Below the pieces are notes generated by a model. It was not told where the DNA came from. It ran no database searches and worked only from the letters and a program-made list of their open reading frames with translations. Shown here piece by piece: positions 35,627 through 43,682 of a DNA stretch of 64,000 nt; the first letter of the stretch is position 1, and each line of letters opens with the position of its first letter. Source of the stretch: Paenibacillus mangrovi (GTDB lineage: Bacteria > Bacillota > Bacilli > Paenibacillales > Paenibacillaceae); assembly GCF_022898935.1 (NCBI RefSeq), contig NZ_JALIRP010000001.1:930001-994000 (forward strand). Direction: 5' to 3'. The translations under genes were made by a program, and so were the position numbers.

Positions 35627-37051
35627 ATGATTCGAAGGTACATCTTCATTTTTGTAACTTTAATCGTATTTCTAGCGGGCTGTAGTCATGAACCTGATAA
35701 GAACACTTCAAAAATTCAGGACTCACCGGATTCCTCGCTAAGTGTCGAACCAGAAAAGAACACCTCGAAAGTTCAGACCCCAGCAGAATCAGATCAAAGC
35801 GAACCCCGATCAGAAAATCAAAGCCCTTCGGACTCTAATCAGAATAAACCCCAGGCTACTTTAACAGATGAAGAAATAGAAGAAATATTAATGAAACCAC
35901 CAGGACGCTTTGCCGGTTCAAATTATGATGAACAGAAAGTTAAGGCAGCTTTGGATCAATTGCCGAATGACTTGACTGCTGATCAATATACTGAAGAACT
36001 CCTCCTCCTATTGGCTGAAGATTATCGCTCTTATATAACCACTTTCAAAAAATATGACACAGAAGTTAAAGTGAATAATGAACGACCTGATGGCAACATC
36101 ACATTACCCGAAAGTAGGAAGTTACACATTTCGATCCTACTTGATGCCAGTGGCAGCATGAAAGCGCAGATCAATGGCAAATCAAAAATGGACTCTGCCA
36201 AAGAAGCTATACAGATCTTCGCAGATAAATTACCTGAAAATGCAGAGGTATCTTTGCGGGTATATGGACATAAAGGAACTGGAAGTCAGAAAGATAAACA
36301 AGTTTCATGTAACAGTACAGAAGAAATATTTCATGGTCAAGGTAACCAGACTGATCAAATGAAAACGGCGCTTCAAAGCGTAAAACCAGCCGGATGGACT
36401 CCCATTGCAAATGCTCTGAAATCTGTAAAACAGGATATAGATCCTGAGACAACCGATTCGGTCGTGTATGTGGTAAGTGATGGAATTGAAACTTGTGGAG
36501 GTAATCCAGTTCAGATTGCTAAAGAGCTCAACCAATCCAAAGTGAAGACTGTTGTAAATATTATTGGCTTTAATGTGGATAACGAAGGACAGAAATTGCT
36601 TCGACAAGTTGCTACATCTGGTGGTGGAGAGTTCACTTTTGTAGATAATGACGAATCACTAAAAAATGTTCTCAATAAAGCGTATATCAAATTACTAGGC
36701 GAGTGGAAGACGTGGCAAATGAAAGGAGAAGGAGAGGCAAATACACAAGTAATACAGAAGCAGGGAGATATCAATACTACGGAAATGGATATGCAGATTC
36801 TAGCGAACAAAGAATATTATCAACTACTACCAGCCCTTCAGGTTCTAGAAAATAAATATGGAAATGCTATCCCGCACGGTGAGATCTGGATGCAGATTAC
36901 TAATCGGAAGAATTTCGCATGGAATTATGCTCGTGATACAGGGAGACGTTTATATGACGAAGTCACTAAAAATGGAAAACAGGTTTATGACGATATCAAG
37001 AATGAAGGCGATAAGAATATCGAAGATCTGGAGAATAAGCAAAATAATTAG
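35627..37051 (+). CDS. VWA-domain lipoprotein
   Basis: A 474-aa surface lipoprotein. The signal ends at FLAGC; a Ser/Asn/Glu-rich linker with two similar KNTSK pieces follows. A von Willebrand A domain runs from about residue 165 to 350 with a full metal-ion-dependent adhesion site: DASGSM, the Thr in GWTPIANAL, and the Asp in VVSDGIETCGG. The C-terminal 110 residues are charged and helical, ending with NEGDKNIEDLENKQNN. GGAGG precedes the ATG at 35627. It lies 77 nt before the PrsW-toxin gene on the same strand and may be co-transcribed with it. A binding partner is not evident. Confidence 0.88.
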   Translation: MIRRYIFIFVTLIVFLAGCSHEPDKNTSKIQDSPDSSLSVEPEKNTSKVQTPAESDQSEPRSENQSPSDSNQNKPQATLTDEEIEEILMKPPGRFAGSNYDEQKVKAALDQLPNDLTADQYTEELLLLLAEDYRSYITTFKKYDTEVKVNNERPDGNITLPESRKLHISILLDASGSMKAQINGKSKMDSAKEAIQIFADKLPENAEVSLRVYGHKGTGSQKDKQVSCNSTEEIFHGQGNQTDQMKTALQSVKPAGWTPIANALKSVKQDIDPETTDSVVYVVSDGIETCGGNPVQIAKELNQSKVKTVVNIIGFNVDNEGQKLLRQVATSGGGEFTFVDNDESLKNVLNKAYIKLLGEWKTWQMKGEGEANTQVIQKQGDINTTEMDMQILANKEYYQLLPALQVLENKYGNAIPHGEIWMQITNRKNFAWNYARDTGRRLYDEVTKNGKQVYDDIKNEGDKNIEDLENKQNN

Positions 37052-37128
37052 CGGCTGAGACAATGTGATTCATGTGCCTCGTGTTAGCCCCGCTCGCACG
37101 AGGTCGGCATCCAAAGGAGGCGTCCGCA

Positions 37129-39201
37129 ATGAATACGATCTGGTCCATCCGAACCGGAATTCGGGATTTTCTTGAGGCTATCATTCGAACTTGCCGATCA
37201 TGGGTTGCGAAGTACCCGTTTATTAAAACAGTGTACACGATTTTTTCCTGGTTATCGCTGATCATGTTTGTTTTAAGTTTGTTTTTCGTTAAAGAATCGC
37301 GCACCATGCTGGTTCAATATTTATGGTCGTTTTATGTGCTGCTGCAATTTTGGGTTCTGTGCCGAAGCAAAACGATGCAGTGGAAGCCGATCGTTCTGTT
37401 CGTACTGTCAGGCGTTTTTCTGGTCGTGCCGTTTACGACGCTTACGGTCAATGCTCTCCACGTACTTTTCGGCGGAAAAACATCCGATACCTGGTCCATT
37501 GCCGTGATCACGCCAATTTTCGAAGAATTGTGGAAGCTCCTTCCGCTAGGCATATTTCTGTTGTTCTCGCGTCGAGCTTCCGCCTTGAGTTTAAGCGATT
37601 ACACGCTCATCGGGGCGGCGACCGGCGTCGGCTTCCAACTCATGGAGGAACTTTCTCGGAGATGGCAGAGTTCCGGCGCCTTCGGCTACAGTTATACATG
37701 GCTGGGTGGAAAAACGATCCATTGGGACTTGTTTTCACTATTTCCCGGGCGTTTCGAAGAAAGCTTTTTTCCAACGCTAATGACTGTCGGTCATCCCGTA
37801 CATACCGCCATGATCGCGCTTGCATGCGGAATCGCCTATCGGCTGCGGACAAAATTGACGAAATGGGTTTTTCTGTTCCCGGTAATCATTTTGCTTTGGG
37901 CCATACTGGATCACGCGGCTTATAACGGTCAGCACCAGCTGCCGGGTTGGGTGTTGCGGATTCATCACTGGACCGGCAGCGGTTATAAAACTCAGCCTGC
38001 TTTCCTGCTGATGCTGGCCGCATCGATTTTTACCGACTACTGGTCGCTGAACAAGGTACGAAACCGCCTTCCGTCACTGCCGAACGAACCGCTTCTTAAT
38101 CCGTTTACCGAGCTGTGGAATATGATCCGCTCATTTTGTCTGGAGCGGGGAAAGTTCATCTATTGGCTCGGATTTTACCGGGAGCGCAGGGAGCTTGGAT
38201 TTCATATGCTTTATGGAAATGAAGAAGCGGCCGGCAGACAGGAACCTATCGATGCCAGGGTAAAAGCTCTTTGTCAGGCGTTAACCGGACTCGCTATAAT
38301 TCTATTAGTGGCTGGTCTGTTCGCAGGCATCGGGGCTCAAACGTTTGGAAGTGAACCGGCATGTTTCGCCTGTATGTTCGATTCGCTGCAGAATTGGTGG
38401 GATCACCTTCATTGGTATGAACAGGTCGCAATCTTGCTCGGAGCCCTTGCCTTGTCAATGATGTTCGTCGGATTCGGGTCAGCTTTGAGCATCGCAATGA
38501 CGGGAATGTGGCTCGCTGGGAGCGGACATGAGATTGCCGGTTATATCCGTGATCCGAAGAAGCTGCTGACTCCCGAAAGAGCTCTTTCTTTCGGAATAAA
38601 CTTTGCACTAAACCGAATCCCATTCGGCAAAGCGCTAGGATGGGCGGGAGCGAAAGGGAGCCGCTTTGGGCGCAAGCTTCTGGATAAGCTCGGTTTCCGC
38701 AAGCCAAAAGTCGAGGTCCCGGTTCATCCGAAACCCCCGAAGAGCCATAGTGAAGGGCCGGGAAAGCATTCGGACGATCCCAAGAATCAGCATGACGATC
38801 CCAAGAAGTCGGATGACGATACCTCGAATCAGGATAAAGCCGATGAGGGGCCGGGTAAAGTCGATAATGGCTTACCTAACTTTGGAAATGCGCAGATAAA
38901 CCCAAGAAAACTTACAGATTATGCTCTAAATCCAGATCATCCAGTTGGGGGCAACAAAGCTAAAGTGTTTGAAAGTGCTTTAGGTTACAATAAATCTAAC
39001 GCCGATGACTTGATAAAACAAGTTAAAGAGAAATTGCCTCAAAGTGAAGCTGTTTTAGGTAAAGCTGATAAATATGGACAACGGTACACTGTGGATATGC
39101 AAATTAAAGGTCCAAATGGTAATACGACAACAGTTAGAACCGGCTGGATTATAAAACCAGATTCGGATGTTCCACAAATGACAACAATTTATGTGAAGTA
39201 G
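37129..39201 (+). CDS. PrsW-like membrane protease fused to DUF6883-type toxin domain
   Basis: A 690-aa protein with an unusual architecture. Residues about 30-300 are multi-helix and carry PrsW-family glutamate/histidine motifs: FEELWKLLPL (E132, E133), GFQLMEEL (E173, E174), HPVHTAM (H222, H225) and ILDHAAYN (D261, H262). Two more helices fall near 370-460. A charged linker rich in Asp, Lys and Pro follows (DDPKNQHDDPKKSDDD). Residues about 590-690 (KLTDYALNPDHPVGG, RYTVDMQIKGPNG, RTGWIIKPDSD) match, by memory, DUF6883, a C-terminal module of polymorphic toxins. AAAGGAGG precedes ATG 37129. GC falls sharply at the toxin module. The next gene looks like its immunity partner. Confidence 0.8.
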   Translation: MNTIWSIRTGIRDFLEAIIRTCRSWVAKYPFIKTVYTIFSWLSLIMFVLSLFFVKESRTMLVQYLWSFYVLLQFWVLCRSKTMQWKPIVLFVLSGVFLVVPFTTLTVNALHVLFGGKTSDTWSIAVITPIFEELWKLLPLGIFLLFSRRASALSLSDYTLIGAATGVGFQLMEELSRRWQSSGAFGYSYTWLGGKTIHWDLFSLFPGRFEESFFPTLMTVGHPVHTAMIALACGIAYRLRTKLTKWVFLFPVIILLWAILDHAAYNGQHQLPGWVLRIHHWTGSGYKTQPAFLLMLAASIFTDYWSLNKVRNRLPSLPNEPLLNPFTELWNMIRSFCLERGKFIYWLGFYRERRELGFHMLYGNEEAAGRQEPIDARVKALCQALTGLAIILLVAGLFAGIGAQTFGSEPACFACMFDSLQNWWDHLHWYEQVAILLGALALSMMFVGFGSALSIAMTGMWLAGSGHEIAGYIRDPKKLLTPERALSFGINFALNRIPFGKALGWAGAKGSRFGRKLLDKLGFRKPKVEVPVHPKPPKSHSEGPGKHSDDPKNQHDDPKKSDDDTSNQDKADEGPGKVDNGLPNFGNAQINPRKLTDYALNPDHPVGGNKAKVFESALGYNKSNADDLIKQVKEKLPQSEAVLGKADKYGQRYTVDMQIKGPNGNTTTVRTGWIIKPDSDVPQMTTIYVK

Positions 39202-39209
39202 GTGATTAA

Positions 39210-39404
39210 ATGAGATTTAATGAACTCGATACTGTCGTGATATTGAATGATTACCCAAATGAAGGATTAAAAAAAGGTGACATCGGGGTGATTGTCTCTG
39301 TACATGAAATTCCGAACGAAGCTTATGAGGTTGAATTTGTAGATGATGATGGCGCAACTAAATCGATGATGGTACTACAACTCGATGAGATTGAGAAGTA
39401 TTAG
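39210..39404 (+). CDS. DUF4926-like small protein, probable immunity factor
   Basis: A 64-aa protein (MRFNELDTVVILNDYPNEG, KKGDIGVIVSVHE, then YEVEFVDDDG). The LKKGDxGxVVxxxxxxxxYEVEFxDxxG pattern is that of DUF4926 proteins, a small SH3-like fold. It starts 8 nt after the toxin stop, has AGGTGA upstream, and shares the low GC of the toxin domain. DUF4926 genes are often next to DUF6883 toxin domains (recollection), so the inferred job is to bind and neutralise the toxin tip. Confidence 0.75.
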   Translation: MRFNELDTVVILNDYPNEGLKKGDIGVIVSVHEIPNEAYEVEFVDDDGATKSMMVLQLDEIEKY

Positions 39405-39405
39405 C

Positions 39406-39490
39406 CGGCTCGTTAACATCATCTACGATAGGATGAAGAACAAGACCCCGTACGAAGCAGAATGTGTCTACACCTCATGTCAATGGTAAG
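39406..39490 (+). pseudogene. Possible transposase C-terminal tail
   Basis: An open stretch without start encodes RLVNIIYDRMKNKTPYEAE, like the end of IS110-type transposases (xIIYxMxKNxTPY). It is too short for certainty. Confidence 0.35.
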
Positions 39491-39663
39491 TCAATTCCAT
39501 TTAAGATGGCTTCAAGATTGGTATTTTCAAAACTGTAACGGTGATTGGGAACATAGCTTTGGAGTGACAGGGATGGAGTATTTCATGGTGCAGGTGGAGC
39601 AAGGAATTTAGAAGAAATATTGACTTGTTTTAGACAGTGGGCTTCAAGCCTAGACAGAAACTA
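39483..39663 (+). pseudogene. Decayed Imm53-like immunity gene
   Basis: From ATG 39483 the frame reads LRWLQDWYFQNCNGDWEHSF, which matches the N-terminal hallmark of Imm53 immunity proteins (WLQxWYxxxCNGDWEHxxG). The middle is missing. In another frame FHGAGGARNLEEIL and FRQW resemble the family C-terminus, ending at 39663. An internal deletion with frame loss has destroyed the gene. It lies just after the DUF4926 gene, as orphan immunity genes do in toxin loci. Confidence 0.6.
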
Positions 39664-39686
39664 GATCTATTTTCGCATTAACTAAG

Positions 39687-39728
39687 GAAACTTTGATAGG
39701 CGTAAGCCTTTTAAGGTTTCTTTTTTTT
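39687..39728 (+). terminator. Terminator 1 upstream of sugar importer
   Basis: GAAACTTT (39687-39694) pairs with AAGGTTTC (39713-39720) with one G-T pair, plus an inner AGGC/GCCT stem, then eight T. It insulates the importer operon from the toxin locus. Confidence 0.75.
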
Positions 39729-39745
39729 GTGGGGTTACCCAGTGC

Positions 39746-39780
39746 CGGATGACCGTCGCCAAACGAGCATCCGTTTTTTT
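39746..39780 (+). terminator. Terminator 2, copy of dehydrogenase terminator
   Basis: CGGATG (39746-39751) pairs with CATCCG (39768-39773), then eight T. It is a third copy of the hairpin after the two dehydrogenase genes, although no dehydrogenase precedes it here. Confidence 0.75.
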
Positions 39781-39869
39781 TGTGATTTGTTTTTTTGCAA
39801 AGAAGCAGATCATAAATTTTTCAACTTTTTTGAAGAGATTATTCCATATTCGTCTTTTCGACATCCCGG

Positions 39870-39902
39870 TACAATGAAGCTAAATAATTGAAAACGCTTC
39901 CC
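39870..39902 (+). promoter_or_regulatory. -10 and cre site of the CUT2 importer operon
   Basis: TACAAT (39870-39875) is a plausible -10; no good -35 is seen, as expected for an AraC-activated promoter. TGAAAACGCTTCCC (39889-39902) fits cre at 12 of 14 positions, just downstream of the start site, where CcpA would block transcription. The same arrangement precedes the rbsA fragment at 30710. Confidence 0.5.
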
Positions 39903-39938
39903 ATACATATCGAAACCGCAGAAACGGGGGGAATACAA

Positions 39939-41441
39939 GTGAATGCTTTACTGAAACTGGAAGGAATCGAAAAGAGCTTTCCGGGTGTGCACGCTTTGAA
40001 GCAGTGCCAGTTTGAGCTGATGCCAGGCGAGGTGCATGCCCTAGTTGGAGAGAACGGTGCCGGCAAATCCACACTGATGAAGATCACGACCGGCGTGTAC
40101 ACCAAGGATGCGGGACGGATTGTCTATAAAGGAGAGGAAATCGAACTGCCAAATACCCGTGCGGCAAGAGACCGCGGGATCAGCATGATTCATCAGGAGC
40201 TGAACCTGCTGCCCCATCTGACGATTGCCCAAAATATCTATCTCGGCCGCGAACCAAGAAAGATTGGTTTTCTGGTCGATGATCATGAGATGAATCTAAG
40301 AGCCAGCAGGCAGTTTGAAGAGATGAATCTGAAGCTGGATCCCAGAATTCTCGTCTCAGAACTAAGCGTGGCGATGCAGCAGATGGTGGAGATCGCCAAG
40401 GCTTTATCTTTTCAATCGGAAGTGCTGATTATGGATGAACCGACGGCTGCCCTGACGGAAACCGAAATCCAGGACTTGTTTCGGATCATTGCCCAGCTGA
40501 AACAGCAGGGAGTTGGCATTATTTATATTTCACACCGCATGGAGGAGCTTCAGCAAATCGCTGACCGGATTACCGTGATGCGGGACGGAGCATATGTAGA
40601 TACAGTACCAGCGAGGAATATGGATGTTGACCAGATTATCCGTATGATGGTTGGCCGGCAATTGTATGAAACGGAGTCACTGGCTCCGGTTCCTCCCGAT
40701 TCGGAAACCGTGCTTGACGTCAAGGGACTATCCCGGGGCAGGGAACTGCAAGATATTCATTTCAGCTTGAAAAAGGGCGAGATTCTAGGCTTCGCCGGAT
40801 TGATGGGAGCAGGCCGGACCGAGGTTGCAAGGGCGATTTTCGGAGCGGATCCCGTGGACCAAGGCGACATTTTCATTCGCGGCAAAAAAGTAAAAATTAA
40901 AAATCCGCATGATGCCGTGCGCCTCGGGATCGGCTATTTATCCGAGGACAGAAAACGATATGGCGTCCTGGTCGATATGGACGTGGCCAGCAATATCGCG
41001 ATTGCGTCCTACAAGCGATACCGGAACTCAGCAGGCTGGATGAAAGAGGCGCATATCAACCGAACAGCAGAGCATTATGTGAAATCACTCTCCATTAAAA
41101 CGCCGGGGATCGGACAAAAGGTCAAGTTCCTGTCCGGGGGCAATCAGCAGAAGGTGGTTATCGGCAAATGGCTGACCCGGGACTGCGATATCCTGATCTT
41201 CGATGAACCGACAAGAGGAATCGATATCGGAGCGAAAAGCGAAATCTATAAGCTGCTGGAAACACTCGCGGCTGAAGGAAAGTCCATTATCATGATATCC
41301 TCCGAGCTGCCGGAAATTTTGCGGATGAGCCACCGGATTATCGTGATGTGCGAAGGCCGGATCACAGGAGAACTCAGCGCTGAAGAAGCGACGCAGGAGT
41401 CGATCATGAAATACGCGACCATGCGGTCGCGGGTTATGTAA
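39939..41441 (+). CDS. CUT2 sugar ABC transporter ATPase (RbsA type)
   Basis: A 500-aa double ABC ATPase, normal for RbsA/XylG/MglA. The first half has Walker [13 protein letters not shown], signature LSVAMQQM and Walker [11 protein letters not shown]. The second half has the usual degenerate Walker A ([12 protein letters not shown]), signature LSGGNQQKV and Walker [12 protein letters not shown]. The GTG at 39939 follows GGGGGG by 7 nt. It starts a three-gene importer operon. A 5' fragment of the same gene lies at 30710. The sugar could be ribose, xylose, galactose or a relative. Confidence 0.93.
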   Translation: MNALLKLEGIEKSFPGVHALKQCQFELMPGEVHALVGENGAGKSTLMKITTGVYTKDAGRIVYKGEEIELPNTRAARDRGISMIHQELNLLPHLTIAQNIYLGREPRKIGFLVDDHEMNLRASRQFEEMNLKLDPRILVSELSVAMQQMVEIAKALSFQSEVLIMDEPTAALTETEIQDLFRIIAQLKQQGVGIIYISHRMEELQQIADRITVMRDGAYVDTVPARNMDVDQIIRMMVGRQLYETESLAPVPPDSETVLDVKGLSRGRELQDIHFSLKKGEILGFAGLMGAGRTEVARAIFGADPVDQGDIFIRGKKVKIKNPHDAVRLGIGYLSEDRKRYGVLVDMDVASNIAIASYKRYRNSAGWMKEAHINRTAEHYVKSLSIKTPGIGQKVKFLSGGNQQKVVIGKWLTRDCDILIFDEPTRGIDIGAKSEIYKLLETLAAEGKSIIMISSELPEILRMSHRIIVMCEGRITGELSAEEATQESIMKYATMRSRVM

Positions 41442-41470
41442 AGAAAGAATTCGAATTGGGGGGATTACGC

Positions 41471-42475
41471 GTGAAGCTTCAATCAACACAGACAACAGCA
41501 GGCGGGCAGAAGGCCAGGAGTACGGGAACCAAAGGAGCTGCGAGGCAGAAGGTGCTGGCGTTTGCGAGCCTGATCATATTGATTCTGGTTTTCAGCGTAT
41601 TGTCAAGCAACTTTTTCAGGTTCGATAATTTGGTCGGTATTATGCTGTCGACTGCCGTGATCGGCGTCCTGGCTTTGGGTTCTACCTTCGTTATCATCAC
41701 CGGCGGCATTGATCTTTCGGTGGGAACGGTGATGACTTTTTCCTCAGTCATGGCAGGGGTATTCATTACCTACTGGAATGGACCAGTAGCACTTGGCGTG
41801 ATCGGCGGAATCCTAGCGGGTTCCCTGTGCGGGCTTGTCAGCGGTCTAATGATTGCCAAAATGAAAATACCGCCGTTTATCGCCACTTTGGCCGTCATGA
41901 TGGTGACCAAAGGGCTGTCACTGATCATCTCGGGCACTAAGCCGATTTATTTTACCGATAAACCGGTATTCAACAAGCTTACGATGGGTTCCATTCCTGG
42001 GCTCGAAATTCCGAACGCGGTATGGATTTTCCTGATTTCTTCCATTGTCGCGAGCTTTATTTTGACTAAAACCATTATCGGCCGTTATAACTTCGCGCTT
42101 GGCAGCAATGAGGAAGCGGCGCGTTTGTCGGGCGTCAACACGGTATTCTGGAAAGTCGTCATTTATGTCATTACAGGCACGTTCAGCGGAATTGCAGGCA
42201 TCATGATGGCATCACGGCTGAACTCGGCCCAGCCCGCGCTTGGCAGCGGTTATGAGCTGGAAGCGATCGCTGCGGTAGTCATTGGCGGCACATCGCTGAG
42301 CGGCGGCATGGGCTCCATTCTCGGTACAGTCATCGGTGCACTGATTATGAGCGTATTGACCAACGGCTTGCGGATTTTGTCCGTGGCTCAGGAATGGCAG
42401 ACCGTCATTGTGGGGCTTGTCATCATCCTTGCGGTGTATATGGATATTTTGCGCCGGAGAAAAAACTCGGCATAG
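41471..42475 (+). CDS. CUT2 sugar ABC transporter permease (RbsC type)
   Basis: A 334-aa permease with 8-10 helices of the BPD_transp_2 family. Family motifs are GGIDLSVGTVM, GSNEEAARLSGVN and AVVIGGTSLSGG. GGGGGG stands 7 nt before GTG 41471. It is 29 nt after the ATPase gene. Confidence 0.93.
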   Translation: MKLQSTQTTAGGQKARSTGTKGAARQKVLAFASLIILILVFSVLSSNFFRFDNLVGIMLSTAVIGVLALGSTFVIITGGIDLSVGTVMTFSSVMAGVFITYWNGPVALGVIGGILAGSLCGLVSGLMIAKMKIPPFIATLAVMMVTKGLSLIISGTKPIYFTDKPVFNKLTMGSIPGLEIPNAVWIFLISSIVASFILTKTIIGRYNFALGSNEEAARLSGVNTVFWKVVIYVITGTFSGIAGIMMASRLNSAQPALGSGYELEAIAAVVIGGTSLSGGMGSILGTVIGALIMSVLTNGLRILSVAQEWQTVIVGLVIILAVYMDILRRRKNSA

Positions 42476-42569
42476 CAACGAGCAGTATCAGCTCCCTTCA
42501 GGGAGTTTGCATACAAATAAAAGCTTTCATATTGGCCGTAAAATCCGATGGAAAACAAGGGGGAAAACC

Positions 42570-43550
42570 ATGAAGAAGAAGCACACGAAAATGATCTTTT
42601 GGAGCGGAATTATGGCCGCCGTTATGATGCTCAGCGCATGCAGCAGCGGCAGTGGAGGAGATAAGGCGGCAAGCTCAGGCAAGCCTTACATTCCGGTCAT
42701 TTCCAAGGGGTTCCAGCATCAGTTCTGGCAGGCCGTTAAATCTGGCGCTGAGAAAGCGGCCAAGGAATTCGACGTGGAAATCACGTTTGAAGGACCGGAA
42801 ACAGAAACGCAGGTCGATAAACAAATCGAAATGCTTCAGACAGCCCTGGACAAAAAGCCAAGCGCTATCGCCTTAGCGGCACTAGACAGCAAAGCTGCTG
42901 TACCTTTACTGGAGAAAGCCAAAGCGGGTAATATTCCGGTCATCGGCTTTGACTCGGGCGTGGACAGCGATATCCCAGTAGCAACGGCGGCGACGAACAA
43001 CAAAGCGGCAGCTGCTCTTGCAGCCGACAAAATGGCGGAGCTCATCGGTGGATCCGGTGAAATTGCGCTTGTTGTACATGACCAGACCAGCCGTACAGGC
43101 GCAGACCGCCGCGACGGATTCAAGGAAGAGATTGAAAACAAATATCCAAATATTAAAATTGTCGACATCCAATATGGCGGCGGGGATCAGCTGAAATCCA
43201 CCGACCTGGCCAAAGCGATCATGCAGGCCCATCCGAATCTGAAAGGCTTCTTCGGTGCCAATGAAGGCTCGGCGATCGGTGTTGCGAACGCGGTCAGCGA
43301 GATGAAAAAGACCGGTCAAATCGTCGTTGTCGGTTTTGACTCCGGTAAGCAGCAGACGGATGCCATCCGGAACGGAACGATGGCTGGCGCGGTCACTCAA
43401 GATCCGATCGGTATCGGATATCAGGCGGTAAAAGCAGCGGTTATGGCTATAAAGGGCGAAAAGGTCGAGAAGGACATCGATACCGGATTCCACTGGTATG
43501 ATAAGTCCAACATCGATTCGGACGAAATCAAGCCGCTGCTGTATGAATAA
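42570..43550 (+). CDS. CUT2 sugar-binding lipoprotein (Peripla_BP_4)
   Basis: A 326-aa sugar-binding protein of the RbsB/LacI-like fold. The lipoprotein signal ends in LSAC (Cys22) followed by a Ser/Gly linker. Binding-lobe motifs KGFQHQFWQAVKSGAEKAA, IPVIGFDSGVD and GFFGANEGSAIGVANA are typical. AAGGGGGAA precedes the ATG. It differs from ribose-specific proteins in detail, so the substrate is left open. Confidence 0.92.
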   Translation: MKKKHTKMIFWSGIMAAVMMLSACSSGSGGDKAASSGKPYIPVISKGFQHQFWQAVKSGAEKAAKEFDVEITFEGPETETQVDKQIEMLQTALDKKPSAIALAALDSKAAVPLLEKAKAGNIPVIGFDSGVDSDIPVATAATNNKAAAALAADKMAELIGGSGEIALVVHDQTSRTGADRRDGFKEEIENKYPNIKIVDIQYGGGDQLKSTDLAKAIMQAHPNLKGFFGANEGSAIGVANAVSEMKKTGQIVVVGFDSGKQQTDAIRNGTMAGAVTQDPIGIGYQAVKAAVMAIKGEKVEKDIDTGFHWYDKSNIDSDEIKPLLYE

Positions 43551-43584
43551 ACTTGAAAAATCAAGCTAAATAGCGGAAAAAATA

Positions 43585-43627
43585 AGCATAATAGAGGCTG
43601 CGCAAAAGAGGCAGTCTCTGTTATGCT
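43585..43627 (+). terminator. Long hairpin after CUT2 operon
   Basis: A 17-nt stem, AGCATAATAGAGGCTGC (43585-43601) with GCAGTCTCTGTTATGCT (43611-43627), with two G-T pairs. There is no T-tract, so it may stabilise mRNA ends or attenuate read-through into the regulator. Confidence 0.5.
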
Positions 43628-43682
43628 ATTTACAGTTTATGTCATAACAGCAGCTGCAGGTCTGAACCGAGGGGGAGCGCAG

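Noticed and set aside
37323-37925. A 200-codon plus-strand frame inside the PrsW region.
   Set aside because: It is out of frame with a gene showing clear motifs; its translation is Arg/His-rich low-quality sequence typical of a shadow frame.
39839-40286. Overlapping minus-strand frames opposite the rbsA start.
   Set aside because: The same antisense frames appear opposite the rbsA fragment at 30610-30963, which reflects duplication of the sense gene and not separate genes.
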